From the NCBI RefSeq assembly GCF_963576545.1, contig NC_083639.1:29021329-29085328 (forward strand): a stretch of 64,000 nt of DNA, read 5' to 3'. The notes below the pieces were generated by a model. The model was not told where the DNA came from, made no database searches, and worked only from the letters and a program-made list of their open reading frames with translations. The translations under genes and the position numbers were made by a program. Positions 1 to 9,906 of the stretch are shown piece after piece (the first letter of the stretch is position 1; the number at the start of each line of letters is the position of its first letter). Source of the DNA: Limanda limanda (Eukaryota > Chordata > Actinopteri > Pleuronectiformes > Pleuronectidae).

Positions 1-2562
1 GTCTCTGGCACTTGCAATAATACAACTTTTTACATTTTTCTATTAATCTCTACTCAAGGATGTGGCTCCATTTGACCTCTGCATGAGCTTTGACCTCCGC
101 TGATGACCTTGGTTAGCCTGGGTCAGCCTGGGTTCATGACAGTATCTGCACTGTATTCATCAATTGGTTTCCTGTCTCCAGTCTCTGGTACTTGCAATAA
201 TACAACTTTTTCCTTTTTCTATTACTCAAGGATGTGGCTCCATTTGACCTCTGCATGAGCTTTGACCTCGGCTGATGACCTAGGTTAGCCTGGGTTAGCC
301 TGGGTCAGCCTGGGTCAGCCTGGGTCAGCCTGGGTCAGCCTGGGTTCATGACAGTATCTGCACTGTATTCATCAATTGGTTTCCTGTCTCAAGTCTCTGG
401 CACCTGCAATAATACAACTTTTTACATTTTTCTATTAATCTCTACTCAAGGATGTAGCTCCATTTGACCTCTGCATGAGCTTTGACCTCGACTGATGACC
501 TAGGTTAGCCTGGGTCAGCCTGGGTCAGCCTGGGTTCATGACAGTATCTGCACTGTATTCATCAATTGGTTTCCTGTCTCAAGTCTCTGGCACTTGCAAT
601 AATACAACTTTTTCCTTTTTCTATTACTCAAGGATGTGGCTCCATTTGACCTCTGCATGAGCTTTGACCTCCGCTGATGACCTTGGTTAGCCTGGGTCAG
701 CCTGGGTTCATGACAGTATCTGCACTGTATTCATCAATTTGTTTTCAGTCTCTAGTCTCTGGCACCTGCTATAATACAACTTTTTACATTTTTCTATTAA
801 TCTCTACTCAAGGATGTGGCTCCATTTGACCTCTGCATGAGCTTTGACCTCGACTGATGACCTAGGTTAGCCTGGGTTAGCCTGGGTCAGCCTGGGTTCA
901 TGACAGTATCTGCACTGTATTCATCAATTGGTTTCCTGTCTCAAGTCTCTGGTACTTGCAATAATACAACTTTTTCCTTTTTCTATTACTCAAGGATGTG
1001 GCTCCATTTGACCTCTGCATGAGCTTTGACCTCCGCTGATGACCTTGGTTAGCCTGGGTCAGCCTGGGTCAGCCTGGGTCAGCCTGGGTTCATGACAGTA
1101 TCTGCACTGTATTCATCAATTTGTTTTCAGTCTCTAGTCTCTGGCACCTGCAATAATACAACTTTTTACATTTTTCTATTAATCTCTACTCAAGGATGTG
1201 GCTCCATTTGACCTCTGCATGAGCTTTGACCTCGGCTGATGACCTTGGTTAGCCTGGGTTAGCCTGGGTCAGCCTGGGTTCATGACAGTATCTGCACTGT
1301 ATTCATCAATTGGTTTCCTGTCTCAAGTCTCTGGTACTTGCAATAATACAACTTTTTCCTTTTTCTATTACTCAAGGATGTGGCTCCATTTGACCTCTGC
1401 ATGAGCTTTGACCTCCGCTGATGACCTTGGTTAGCCTGGGTCAGCCTGGGTCAGCCTGGGTTCATGACAGTATCTGCACTGTATTCATCAATTGGTTTCC
1501 TGTCTCCAGTCTCTGGTACTTGCAATAATACAACTTTTTCCTTTTTCTATTACTAAAGGATGTGGCTCCATTTGACCTCTGCATGAGCTTTGACCTCGAC
1601 TGATGACCTAGGTCAGCCTGGGTTAGCCTGGGTCAGCCTGGGTTCATGACAGTATCTGCACTGTATTCATCAATTGGTTTCCTGTCTCAAGTCTCTGGTA
1701 CTTGCAATAATACAACTTTTTCCTTTTTCTATTACTCAAGGATGTGGCTCCATTTGACCTCTGCATGAGCTTTGACCTCCGCTGATGACCTTGGTTAGCC
1801 TGGGTCAGCCTGGGTCAGCCTGGGTCAGCCTGGGTTCATGACAGTATCTGCACTGTATTCATCAATTTGTTTTCAGTCTCTAGTCTCTGGCACCTGCAAT
1901 AATACAACTTTTTACATTTTTCTATTAATCTCTACTCAAGGATGTGGCTCCATTTGACCTCTGCATGAGCTTTGACCTCGGCTGATGACCTTGGTTAGCC
2001 TGGGTTAGCCTGGGTCAGCCTGGGTTCATGACAGTATCTGCACTGTATTCATCAATTGGTTTCCTGTCTCAAGTCTCTGGTACTTGCAATAATACAACTT
2101 TTTCCTTTTTCTATTACTCAAGGATGTGGCTCCATTTGACCTCTGCATGAGCTTTGACCTCCGCTGATGACCTTGGTTAGCCTGGGTCAGCCTGGGTTCA
2201 TGACAGTATCTGCACTGTATTCATCAATTGGTTTCCTGTCTCCAGTCTCTGGTACTTGCAATAATACAACTTTTTCCTTTTTCTATTACTAAAGGATGTG
2301 GCTCCATTTGACCTCTGCATGAGCTTTGACCTCGACTGATGACCTAGGTCAGCCTGGGTTAGCCTGGGTCAGCCTGGGTTCATGACAGTATCTGCACTGT
2401 ATTCATCAATTGGTTTCCTGTCTCAAGTCTCTGGTACTTGCAATAATACAACTTTTTCCTTTTTCTATTACTCAAGGATGTGGCTCCATTTGACCTCTGC
2501 ATGAGCTTTGACCTCCGCTGATGACCTAGGTTAGCCTGGGTCAGCCTGGGTCAGCCTGGGTT
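1..2562. repeat. Satellite array, ~190-bp units with higher-order structure
   Basis: About 13.7 head-to-tail units begin with GTCTCTGG at roughly 1, 181, 393, 583, 755, 945, 1137, 1327, 1509, 1691, 1883, 2073, 2245 and 2427. Unit lengths are 172-212 bp. Much of the length difference comes from a variable number of 10-bp AGCCTGGGTY sub-repeats near the unit end. Variants alternate: some units read TTACATTTTTCTATTAATCT and others TTCCTTTTTCTATTACT. The variant pattern of 1137-1882 recurs at 1883 onward, giving a four-unit higher-order period of about 746 bp. No reading frame is maintained. The array reaches base 1, so its true length is unknown. It lies in the intron downstream of the transmembrane exon. 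Confidence 0.95.
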
Positions 2563-4390
2563 CTCTCCCTCTGTTCACTGTGCTGTTGCTCGCCCTCTAA
2601 TTGGCCTTTTTATGTATATTAAGCCCTGTTAGCCTGGTTAGCATATGATTAGCATATCCACTTGACCCCCGGGTTAATAAGGGCTGCTTTGTTTTCATAC
2701 TTTTTAAACGCTCATACATTTTTCTTCCTCTCTGCAGTTTTGTATCTGGCCTCTCTACTGTATCCCCCACTCCCCCCCCTCCTCTACCCATACCTTTCTC
2801 GTTAGTTCTGGTATTTTCCTCCTCCGGCTCCGATAGACTTTTATCCTCTAGATCTTTGGGCTTCTCCTGTATTAGCCTCTGATTTGCATTGACCCCCTGA
2901 CCTCTGTGACCCCCCCCGGCCCCCCGGCCTCTCGTGCTCTCTGGAAAACAGACGTAATGTTTGCATTTGGACGAAGTCTCTTCCAGTTTCCTTCACTGTT
3001 CAACAGCCTGGTTCAGGCCGATGCAGTTGTCGATTCCCAGTCCGGTGCCCAAGCTGTGCACGTAGCACATGCACTGAATCCACTCGCCCGTAGGTGTTGT
3101 TCTTAAACTGAAGTCGGAGCTTTTCTATCTTGAGTTAGTTGAAAGGGATTTTCCGAGTTCACAAAGTGTGTGTGACCCACAGAGATGATCTGCTCCTGCT
3201 CAGACAGAATCAACTTCCCCTGCAGAAGACTGAGGGACTCGTCTCTTCTTCGCAGGAGGTTCAGAGTGTTGTGGACTCAGCAGAATGTCGGTGGTGATAC
3301 AAGAGAGAGAAGTGCTGCTAATAGAAGAGCTTTGACTTATACTGAAAAGTGCTTTGAGTTGTAAAAAGCTCTAAACAGATACAGTCCGTTTACCTTTTCA
3401 TCATTGATCTTCCCGGGTGTGAGCTCACCGGGATATTAAAGGAAACAGGAGGTGGCGCTGTGATTGACGATTAAAAAAACTACGCACAGAACTTTTGAAA
3501 CATGACGCAACAATTTGTTTCTTTCCACTTCCTTGATAAACCTTCACCTTCAGACCAAGAGCTTAGATCATTTATCAATGGTGTGTAGTTGTCGGAGCGA
3601 CATAAACTGCAGATTTTGTTTTTGTACCGTGTGCAAAGTGAAGTGTTTGTTTGAGTGTGTTTCGAGAAACTGAGTTGAATACCTTAATGTCAAAATAAAT
3701 AAAAATGTGAGTCCTACAACAAAATGTATCAGCAACGTGTGAGTGGGGTGGTGAGAGATGAGAGGATGGATGGAGCGATGCAGAGAAATACAGTGAAGGA
3801 GAGAAAGGCAGGTGATGGTGGCAAGTGTGCATGTAAACAAAGGCACAGGAAGTGAATCTACTTTCTACTCATCTAATCTCTGGGAACCGCTACTATTATG
3901 ATTATGATTCGTTCTGTCTTTAAGGGTTAGAGAGGATTAAGAACATCACCAGATTCAACACAGTATTCTCTTTGTTTTTGCCTTTAGAGATAAATTAAAG
4001 ATTTTGGCCTTTTGGGGCAAAACAATCAACCGAGAGCTGGTAAAAGCTGATTTCAATTAAGAATTATTTATTTAAAAGTCAGTCTGTCCGTACATATTGA
4101 TTCCTACCGGCATGAGGACACTTTGAACTAACGTGTCTACTCGCTCACATGACTTAAAGATGCTGAATCTAATATTTTATCATAAAACATTTTACAAATC
4201 CACACAATAACCATTACATTGCTGCTAGCCTCTGTCTCGTGCTGAAGCTGCTAATGTCAGGACAGAGGCTAGAAACTATCGTGTCTACAACTTGAGGGAA
4301 TTACAGAGGAGATTATTTATATATAAGATTATTATTATTATTATTATTAGTATAGCTGTGAGTTGTCGCCCTCTCCCGATCGTCACCTAC
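2563..4390. other. Intron sequence, no supported exon
   Basis: This is unique-looking intron between the satellite and the transmembrane exon. I looked on the minus strand for a juxtamembrane exon of the receptor phosphatase and found none, so that exon lies before base 1. At 3320-3405 a diverged stretch ending ACAGATACAGTCCGTTTACC resembles the 3' tail of a common fish retroposon. The minus strand at 2930-3290 has short open stretches in shifting frames that could be decayed coding sequence, but I do not recognise them. A short (ATT)n run lies near 4327-4347. Confidence 0.6.
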
Positions 4391-4526
4391 CTGCGTTTGA
4401 AGGTGAGCACGACTCCGAGCAGGATGATGATGAACATGAGGATCCCTGCGATCACGCCGGCCATTTTCACCGTGCTGTCCACCTGCTTCTCCGGCTCCAT
4501 GGCGTCCGAGTCCTGAGTGGACGCAC
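4391..4526 (-). CDS. ptprk: ptprk transmembrane exon (136 nt)
   Basis: The exon enters in phase 1, completing the Gly codon split from the 37-nt exon, and leaves in phase 2. It encodes 44 full codons after the split Gly. A short acidic stalk ([11 protein letters not shown]) comes first. A helix of about 21 hydrophobic residues follows, from M-A-G-V-I-A-G to V-V-L-T-F, and then the basic stop-transfer K-R-R. This anchors the receptor in the plasma membrane and links the cleaved ectodomain to the cytoplasmic phosphatase domains. The acceptor is GTGTGTAG|GT and the donor is CGCAG|GTAGGTG. The stalk and helix match PTPRK more closely than other R2B paralogs. No frame break is seen. The next exon is not in the remaining 4.4 kb. 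Confidence 0.93.
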
Positions 4527-4556
4527 CTACACACACACAGACACACACACACATAC
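4527..4556 (-). promoter_or_regulatory. TG-repeat splice-acceptor tract of the transmembrane exon
   Basis: On the gene strand the last ~27 intron bases are an interrupted (TG)n run ending TGTGTAG, so the microsatellite itself forms the 3' splice-site tract. A second AG lies 14 nt inside the exon. Using it would shift the frame, so the outer AG is the functional site. Confidence 0.7.
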
Positions 4557-7530
4557 AGGTGTACACATAGTCACGTTGGTAGGCAACAACTCACAAAGAG
4601 CAAAGTTACATACAATTGCAAATGAGCACAGAAACAATTGACAATCACACAAAAACAATCAAGGAGTCATGCGTGTATACACATATGCTGCACATATATA
4701 CACACACACACAACACAATGGGAATGCTTTACCCTTGTTTGCCATCCATGAAAAACACACACTCTCTCACATACACACACACAAAAAGGTGAAGATAAAC
4801 TCAACAATTCATCCATGTGCAGCCAAACACAAACTATACACGTCATGTAGTGATGTGCAGAGGAGGATGACACATTACTGGCATGCAAAAAAAACAACAC
4901 AACAAACAAATTACTGGGATATACTGAGAAACATAGAGGAGGGGTTTGTTCAAAACTGTTATTTCAAGGGGCGGTAACAGAATTCAGGATTCAGTTTCTC
5001 GAAAAAGTACGACAGCGTAGATATTAAATATGGTTTCTCTTTTGAAAACACTTTTAAATGTGGATATTTCATTTTGGAACAAAAAAGTTTGGATTGTGTC
5101 AGTGTTGAGCCGATTTAAATCTTAGAAACTAAGAAATATTGCATTCTAAAGTGAGTAACACAAAATTACACAAAATGTAACGTATTCAGCCAAATGGAAA
5201 CCATCGACATGTGTAAATATGTATAAATATACTGTATAGCATTTTTTCGAGAATCATCTTGAGGCCAAAAGCAATTAGCGCAAGAGAGAATAAAGAGATA
5301 CAAAGAAAAGAAGGAGGAGGAGGACGGACGGGAGAGTGCCAACATTTTCAAAGCGACAACATTCTTGCAACGACTCCAGACTTGATTGCAGGTTACACAC
5401 ATTCAACACTGCCCAAGGACACACAAACTGAGGAAGTCACACGGAGACACATCAAGGTTTTAAACTCCACACATGCAGGTGACGTGTGAGTCACTTCTTC
5501 TCACAAGGATTAAAATACGCTGGAAAACAAATGAACGAACCGAGTGGATGGAAAACAAATGTCAGGGAAGGCGAATACAAGGCTGTGGTGGATTTTACAG
5601 AAATATATGTTGTTGTATGTGAGAGTTGTGGTGTCACTGTGTGGTTTGATGAAGAGGAGGAGCAGCCAGTGACTGAGGAGGGTCCTGCTTCTACTACCTC
5701 ACTTACAGTTTGGTCTGAAACACTTCATTTTGCACAATGAGATGAACATGTATTGTAGTTTATTGGCTCACATAAGATTGAAGCTGGATTTTAAGGATTA
5801 AATGCATTAAAAGATATATGACACCACAGAGGAACCCTTTCAACTTCATGTTGTGTTTCTCATGTTTGTGTCTGCAGGTGTAATGTTGGTCTGAAGTTTT
5901 GTGTTTCAACACTGTAACTCGGAAGAAAAGGCACAAACAGGACAAACTCTCGGTCGAACATGAGTCAGGTCTTGTAAGTCTGGAGGACATTTTGATTTTC
6001 CCTTTGTGGCTCTCACAGCAGCTGTGGACTAACCATGACTCAGCTTCTCTGACTGTTAGTGTTTGTAGTCGCAGGTGTTTTTTGTTGAAAATTCACAAAA
6101 TGAGCAGAGTTTTCACAGATTTATCCTTTTTTCCTGGAGATTTTCTTTCGACGTCTGGATCTGGAGATTGTTTTCCTGGAATTCCACAGTTTCAATCAAT
6201 AAAATCTTATCTAATAAGCACTAAGATATACTGAAGAGGTAATTTACTTGATTGTTTATATACCCAAAGATTAACAGACCCTGTACCGATTTGATATCGA
6301 GATGGACGTCTCAAAACTCAACAGTCGACGTAAATTAAATGTTTCTCAAAGATGTTTTCTCACATTTTAGGTCATTCTATTCACACGAAATATGTTTTTT
6401 TTAGTTATTTGACGGTAAAGAATCCGGCTGAAATGCCACGATTATGTCAAGTGGACGCTAACGTCGGGACATCGATACCACGGATCAGTCTCCTCCTTTG
6501 AAATCTCTCGCTCCAAAGATGGAAACGTTCAGATCTGGTACATTTCGGCTTCATTTCTGGACGTTGCACCACAAGAGTAGACACATCTTTAGATACCGTC
6601 TGTGGTACTTTGTCATTTTTAACACAGACGTTCAACTGGCAGATTCTTTCATTGGGCTTCAGAAAAGAGGAAAACCAAAGAATGAGCCGTTTCCCGGAAT
6701 CTCGCGTTAAAGTTCTTTCACACTTTGACGTCACACGACCAAGCTACATCTCCACTGAATACCTGCGTGTTCTGATGACATGTTGTGTTCATCAAACACC
6801 GGCTCCACTCCAGCTCACGCCCTCACCTCTCAAAGACAGACTCTGCTCTATTGGACCCAAAAGGGACGAAGAAGAAGAAACTGAACGACTAAACCAAACC
6901 TGAAACACCCGAGGCTCCACGACCCAAAGAGAGAGAGAGAAAGACGATGGTGATGAAGGCCAGAGATGAAAAAATGAAAATGAATAAATTATCAGGACAC
7001 AGAGAGAGATGTGGGATACAACCGAGGGTACGAGCACATCGGGATGTAGGGAATCGTTTTGAAGGAAAGAAAGATGGAGATGGAGAGATGAGGGGATGAT
7101 GAGGAGTAAAGTAGAAACAGGGGAAAAGAGTGCAAAAAGATGAATTACATAAAAAGAGAAAGACCCTGGGACCCTGCACCTGTTCTCCCACAGACACGCG
7201 GCGTCTTGTTCTAACCTTGACAGACAAAGGCGGACGATTAATATAGTGATTCTGCTGCTGCGTGGGAGTTCAGTCTAATCCCCCCCGTCACGCTCGTCTT
7301 CACCCCCCCGCCCCCCCTCTGCAATAACAACACAAGGTTGGTAGTGGAATCCACTGAGATAAAGGCTTCAGCACCTAACCTTGGCACGCTTTGTACGAGC
7401 TGCCACGGTGACGTTCCTTTAAAAAACCCTCAATGCCTCCGATGACAACTCGTTCGGCGCCTTTGAAACACGATCACAGACCAACGACACGTCTGTCACT
7501 CGTCCCAGCCTTGTCTCCCTGCAGGTCTGC
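4557..7530. other. Intron sequence, no supported gene
   Basis: This is A/T-rich unique-looking intron. It has short CA-rich runs at about 4688-4712 and 4755-4785 and a G/A-rich stretch at 6920-7130. The open frames in this span are short, overlap on both strands and carry no recognisable domain. C-runs occur near 7280-7320. I see no splice-bounded open frame matching the receptor here. Confidence 0.6.
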
Positions 7531-7716
7531 GATGGGAACGAGAGGACAAGAGGACATTTTTAACGATGGAGTTCACTATTGGAAGCTGCAGGAGAAGCCA
7601 GGAAAGTCACAAACACGTATTTGAATCCACGGCCCTGAAGATTTCCCGACGCACAGCGGAGAAGTGAGGAAAGTCTCTGTCGGCACCGACCCGCTCCACA
7701 CTCTGGATTATCTTAA

Positions 7717-8128
7717 AGGGGACATATTATGAAAATTCCACTTTTGTGTTGCTTCTACACTTTAATGTGGGTATCTAGCATGTCTACCATCCCAAAAACT
7801 CTGGAAAAAAAACAACTCCCGCGATTTGTTGTGGTTCCTCTATGTCCGAAGCGATACGCTAGAGGGCTTCGAATGGGATTACGACCCAAATTGACGTCAT
7901 AGTCTCCGGCGTTAGCCCAGCCTAGCTCCGGGGGGACAGCCGTCTCCGATTGTATCTTCGTCTCCAACACTTAAAACAGGTCAATCTGAGGAGGGCTGCT
8001 TTAGACAGGGTAAAAAGGCTGCTGTTTAAATGATCCTTGTGGTATTTTGACCAAATAAGATACAGATATTTCATTAAGACCCCAAGGAACCATATCTACT
8101 GCGGTAAAATGGGCATAATATGTCTCCT
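7717..8128. mobile_element. TTAA-inserting MITE (piggyBac-like), copy 1
   Basis: The element is 412 bp. It is bounded by TTAA at 7713-7716 and 8129-8132, with inverted ends AGGGGACATATTATG and CATAATATGTCTCCT (14 of 15 matched). The same host sequence without the insert is present in the third tandem copy at about 9551-9565, where one TTAA is followed directly by AGTCCACTTC. This proves a TTAA duplication. TTAA targets and short inverted ends are typical of the piggyBac superfamily. No transposase frame is present, so it would depend on one made elsewhere. Confidence 0.88.
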
Positions 8129-8656
8129 TTAAAGTCCACTTCATCTCGGACAACAACAGGGGAAAGTGGCGTGAGGACGGATGTGAGGAACGTGGTCGGG
8201 CTCAATAAGAGAAGCGCTCGAATCCTTTTCAAACCCAAACTACTCCTGTGGACGGATAGAGTTTGTCAGTCTGTCCGAGCAGCTCTTGATATATGGTGGA
8301 TGAACTGGATTCGTCCGGCCACCACTCGATCACAGGAGAGCTTCTACACGCAGTGCACAGCATCGAACCAACATTCATCACCAGCAGTCTGCTCTGTGGA
8401 CGACCCGCTCCAACCCTTACGCCACAGACCCGTACATGAAGATAACACAACGGCCCATTTGTCTGTTTACAATGGAAACGAGAGGACAAGTTCACATTTT
8501 AAACAATGGAGTTCACTGTTGGAAGCTGCAGGAGAAGCCGGGAAAGTCACAAACACGTATTTGAATCCATGACCCTGCAGATTTCCCGACGCACAGCGGA
8601 GAAGTGAGGAAAGTCTCTGTCGGCACCGACCCGCTCCACACTCTGGATTATCTTAA

Positions 8657-9040
8657 AGGGGACATATTATGAAAATTCCACTTTTGTAGTGCTTTTACAC
8701 GTTAATGTGTGTATCTGGCATGTCTACCGTCCCAAAAACTCTGGAAAAAAAACAACTCCCGCGATTTGTTGTGGTTCCTCTATGTCCGAAGCGATACGCT
8801 AGAGGGCGTCCAATGGGATTACGACCCAAATTGACGTCATAGTCTCGGGCGTTAGCTCAGCCTAGCTCCGGGGGGACAGCCGTCTCCGATTGTATCTTCG
8901 TCTCCAACACTTAAAACAGGTCAATCTGAGGAGGGCTGTTTTAGACAGGGTAAAAAGGCTGCTGTTTTAAATGATCCTTGTGGTATTAAGACCCCAAGGA
9001 ACCATATCAACTGCGGTAAAATGGGCATAATATATCTCCT
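8657..9040. mobile_element. TTAA-inserting MITE, copy 2
   Basis: This is the same element at the homologous TTAA (8653-8656 and 9041-9044) of the second tandem copy. It is 384 bp because about 28 bp are missing near 8986 relative to copy 1. Its right end reads CATAATATATCTCCT. The identical insertion site in both units shows the MITE landed before the last unit duplication. Confidence 0.88.
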
Positions 9041-9906
9041 TTAAAGTCCACTTCATCTCGGACAACAACAGGGGAAAGTGTCGTGAGGACGGATGTGAGG
9101 AACGTGGTCGGGCTCAATAAGAGAAGTGCTCGAATCCTTTTCAAACCCAAACTACTCCTGTGGACAGATAGAGTTTGTCAGTCTGTCCGAGCAGCTCTTG
9201 ATATATGGAGGATGAACTGGATTCGTCCGGCCACCGCTCAATCACAGGAGAGCGTCTACATGCAGTGCACAGCATCGAACCAACATTCATCACCAGCAGT
9301 CTGCTCTGTGGACGACCCGCTCCAACCCTTACGCCACAGACCCGTACATGAAGATAACACAACGGCCCATTTGTCTGTTTGCAATGGAAACGAGAGGACA
9401 AGTCCACATTTTAAACGATGGAGTTCACTGTTGGAAGCTGCAGGAGAAGCCAGGAAAGTCACAAACACGTATTTGAATCCTCGGCCCTGCAGATTTCCAG
9501 ACGCACAGTGCAGCGGTGAGGAAAGTCTTGATCCGCTCCACACACTGGATTTTCTTAAAGTCCACTTCATCTCGGACAACAACAGGGAAAGGTGTGGTGA
9601 GGACGGATGTGAGGAACGTGGTCGGGCTCAATAAGAGGAGCGCTCGAATCCTTTTCAAACCCAAACTACTCACAGTTTGTCAAGACTGTACGAGCAGCTC
9701 TTGATATATGGCAAATAAACTGGATTCGTCCGGCAGCCACTCATTCACAGGAGAGCTTCTACATGCAGTGCACAGCATCGAACCAACATTCATCACCAGC
9801 AGTCTGCTCTGTGGACGACCCGCTCTACCCCCTAAGCCACAGACCCCGACATGCAACCTCCACCAGAGAGGTGATGTTTCCACAACGGCCCATTTGTCTG
9901 TTTGCA

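Larger units (their letters stand above)
7531..9906. repeat. Three-copy tandem repeat, 524-bp base unit
   Basis: Copies start at about 7531, 8471 and 9383, each at (A/G)ATGG(G/A)AACGAGAGGACAAG. Spacings of 940 and 912 bp reduce to 524 bp when the inserted MITE plus its TTAA is subtracted. The third copy (9383 to ~9906) lacks the MITE and is about 524 bp. Copies differ by scattered substitutions only. The apparent open frames of 80-190 codons are repeated with the unit on both strands and match no protein I recognise, so I treat the unit as non-coding. Confidence 0.9.

Noticed and set aside
1..2562. CRISPR-like appearance of regularly spaced repeats
   Set aside because: Units of about 190 bp are contiguous, without unique spacers, in a eukaryotic intron. 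This is satellite DNA.
4505..4513. Inner AG as the acceptor of the transmembrane exon
   Set aside because: Starting 14 nt inside would break the frame with the 37-nt exon and remove the conserved G-A-S-T-Q start.
9083..9634. 183-codon frame, repeated in part at 8120-8572
   Set aside because: It repeats because the DNA unit is tandemly duplicated. Both strands are open, and the third copy does not keep the frame.
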